Assembly: GCA_943789465.1 (NCBI GenBank)
Contig: CALSUF010000004.1
Location: forward strand, 186,001-250,000
Source of the DNA: an uncultured Flavobacteriaceae bacterium
Lineage (GTDB): Bacteria; Bacteroidota; Bacteroidia; Flavobacteriales; Flavobacteriaceae
Length of the DNA stretch: 64,000 bases
Direction of reading: 5' to 3'
Shown here: positions 63,629 to 64,000 of the stretch, in pieces
Layout: each line of letters begins with the position of its first letter
Numbering within the stretch: position 1 is the first letter of the stretch
Program-made: the position numbers and the translations under genes
Notes under the pieces: generated by a model
Database searches by the model: none
Told to the model about the DNA's origin: nothing
Seen by the model: the letters and a program-made list of their open reading frames with translations, nothing else

Positions 63629-63701
63629 GCGAGAGTAGCTCAGTTGGTAGAGCGTCAGCCTTCCAAGCTGAATGTCGCCGGTTCGAACCCGGTCTCTCGC
63701 T
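63629..63701 (+). tRNA. tRNA-Gly (anticodon TCC)
   Basis: 73 nt. Acceptor GCGAGAG with CTCTCGC, anticodon loop CTTCCAA (TCC), T-arm CGGTTCGAACCCG. Confidence 0.95.
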
Positions 63702-63712
63702 CTATTTTTTTG

Positions 63713-63784
63713 GCCGGTGTAGCTCAGGGGTAGAGCGTTTCCTTGGTAAGGAAGAGGCCACGGGTTCAATTCCCGTCATTGGCT
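63713..63784 (+). tRNA. tRNA-Thr (anticodon GGT)
   Basis: 72 nt. Acceptor GCCGGTG with CATTGGC (two G-U pairs), anticodon loop CTTGGTA (GGT), T-arm GGGTTCAATTCCC. Confidence 0.93.
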
Positions 63785-63858
63785 CTTTTTTTGATCAAAT
63801 AAATTGAATACAAGTAAGATTACTAAATATTAATATAACTAAGAATAAATTTTAAAAC

Positions 63859-64000
63859 ATGGCAAAGGCAACTTTCGATCGTTCAAAACCACACTTAAAC
63901 ATTGGTACTATTGGACACGTAGATCACGGTAAAACAACTTTAACTGCTGCTATTACTAAAGTATTAGCTGATGCAGGTTATTCTGAAGCAAGATCATTTG
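63859..64000 (+). CDS. tuf: elongation factor Tu (5' part only)
   Basis: ATG at 63859, 47 codons visible before the window edge: [20 protein letters not shown] followed by the P-loop [16 protein letters not shown] (G1 motif GHVDHGKT). Delivers aminoacyl-tRNA to the ribosome. Linked to four tRNA genes, as usual in Bacteroidota, with a shared promoter. Confidence 0.96.
   Translation, partial: MAKATFDRSKPHLNIGTIGHVDHGKTTLTAAITKVLADAGYSEARSF

Overview
The window looks like chromosomal DNA of a marine-type member of the Flavobacteriaceae (phylum Bacteroidota). The grounds are: AT-rich sequence; many -7 boxes of the form TAnnTTTG, several with a TTTG/TTG -33 box 18-19 nt upstream; almost no Shine-Dalgarno sites; TTG starts; and family signatures typical of flavobacteria (type III glutamine synthetase, short two-repeat DnaJ, DUF4920, DUF2851, MnmD, M49 peptidase, rpsU with a strong SD, tRNA-Thr/Tyr/Gly/Thr followed by tuf). 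No rRNA, CRISPR array, prophage or intact insertion sequence was seen.

Layout. 0-6.5 kb: a CDP-alcohol phosphatidyltransferase cut by the window edge, a GNAT acetyltransferase, a LuxR-type response regulator with a frameshifted TPR histidine kinase, a small lipoprotein, a LytTR regulator with a degenerate receiver, and a small lipoprotein/RDD pair next to a sulfurtransferase remnant. 6.6-10.1 kb: two divergent glutamine synthetases (GSII and GSIII). 10.3-24.7 kb: mostly housekeeping (purM, prfA, pyrF, Lrp regulator, crcB, M49 peptidase, ilvE, mnmD, grpE-dnaJ, hemolysin III family, Dps). 25-33.7 kb: ABC exporter (NatAB-like) with a sigma-54-type response regulator, M28 peptidase, an outer-membrane protein, a frameshifted kdsA, and typA. 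33.8-40.5 kb: a cell-surface polysaccharide/LPS block (Wzx-like flippase, phosphoethanolamine-transferase-like sulfatase-fold protein, one GT4 and two GT2 glycosyltransferases) ending in ftsE. 40.6-45.4 kb: a 1009-residue TPR protein overlapping an outer-membrane barrel protein. 45.4-52.5 kb: methyltransferase, alanine/sodium symporter, YkgJ-type protein, sterol-desaturase family, NamZ (DUF1343) divergent from a LolC/E-like permease, and a cysteine synthase. 52.55-54.85 kb: the only clearly accessory stretch, with an integrase-like remnant, a secreted hypothetical gene, a large attC-like hairpin, a truncated mazF tail and an intact mazEF module bounded by a perfect 98-bp direct repeat. 54.9-64 kb: core again (DUF2851, PspC, TrkA-type K+ channel, second AGCS symporter, HhH protein, acyl-CoA dehydrogenase, rpsU, a xer recombinase, hpf, four tRNAs, tuf).

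Functional links. GSII and GSIII share a regulatory intergenic space. The typA, rpsU, hpf, tRNA, tuf and prfA genes all serve translation; rpsU carries an SD that is exceptional for this phylum. The surface-glycan genes, KdsA and the NamZ/Lol-like pair concern the envelope. Three single-base homopolymer indels break two otherwise well-conserved genes (the histidine kinase and kdsA). Because kdsA is normally essential, sequencing error is a serious alternative to real decay. The best candidate for something not well described is the cassette-like block at 52.6-54.85 kb. Next are the conserved-looking TPR/outer-membrane barrel pair and the palindrome-associated LytTR protein with an Asn in place of the phospho-acceptor Asp.
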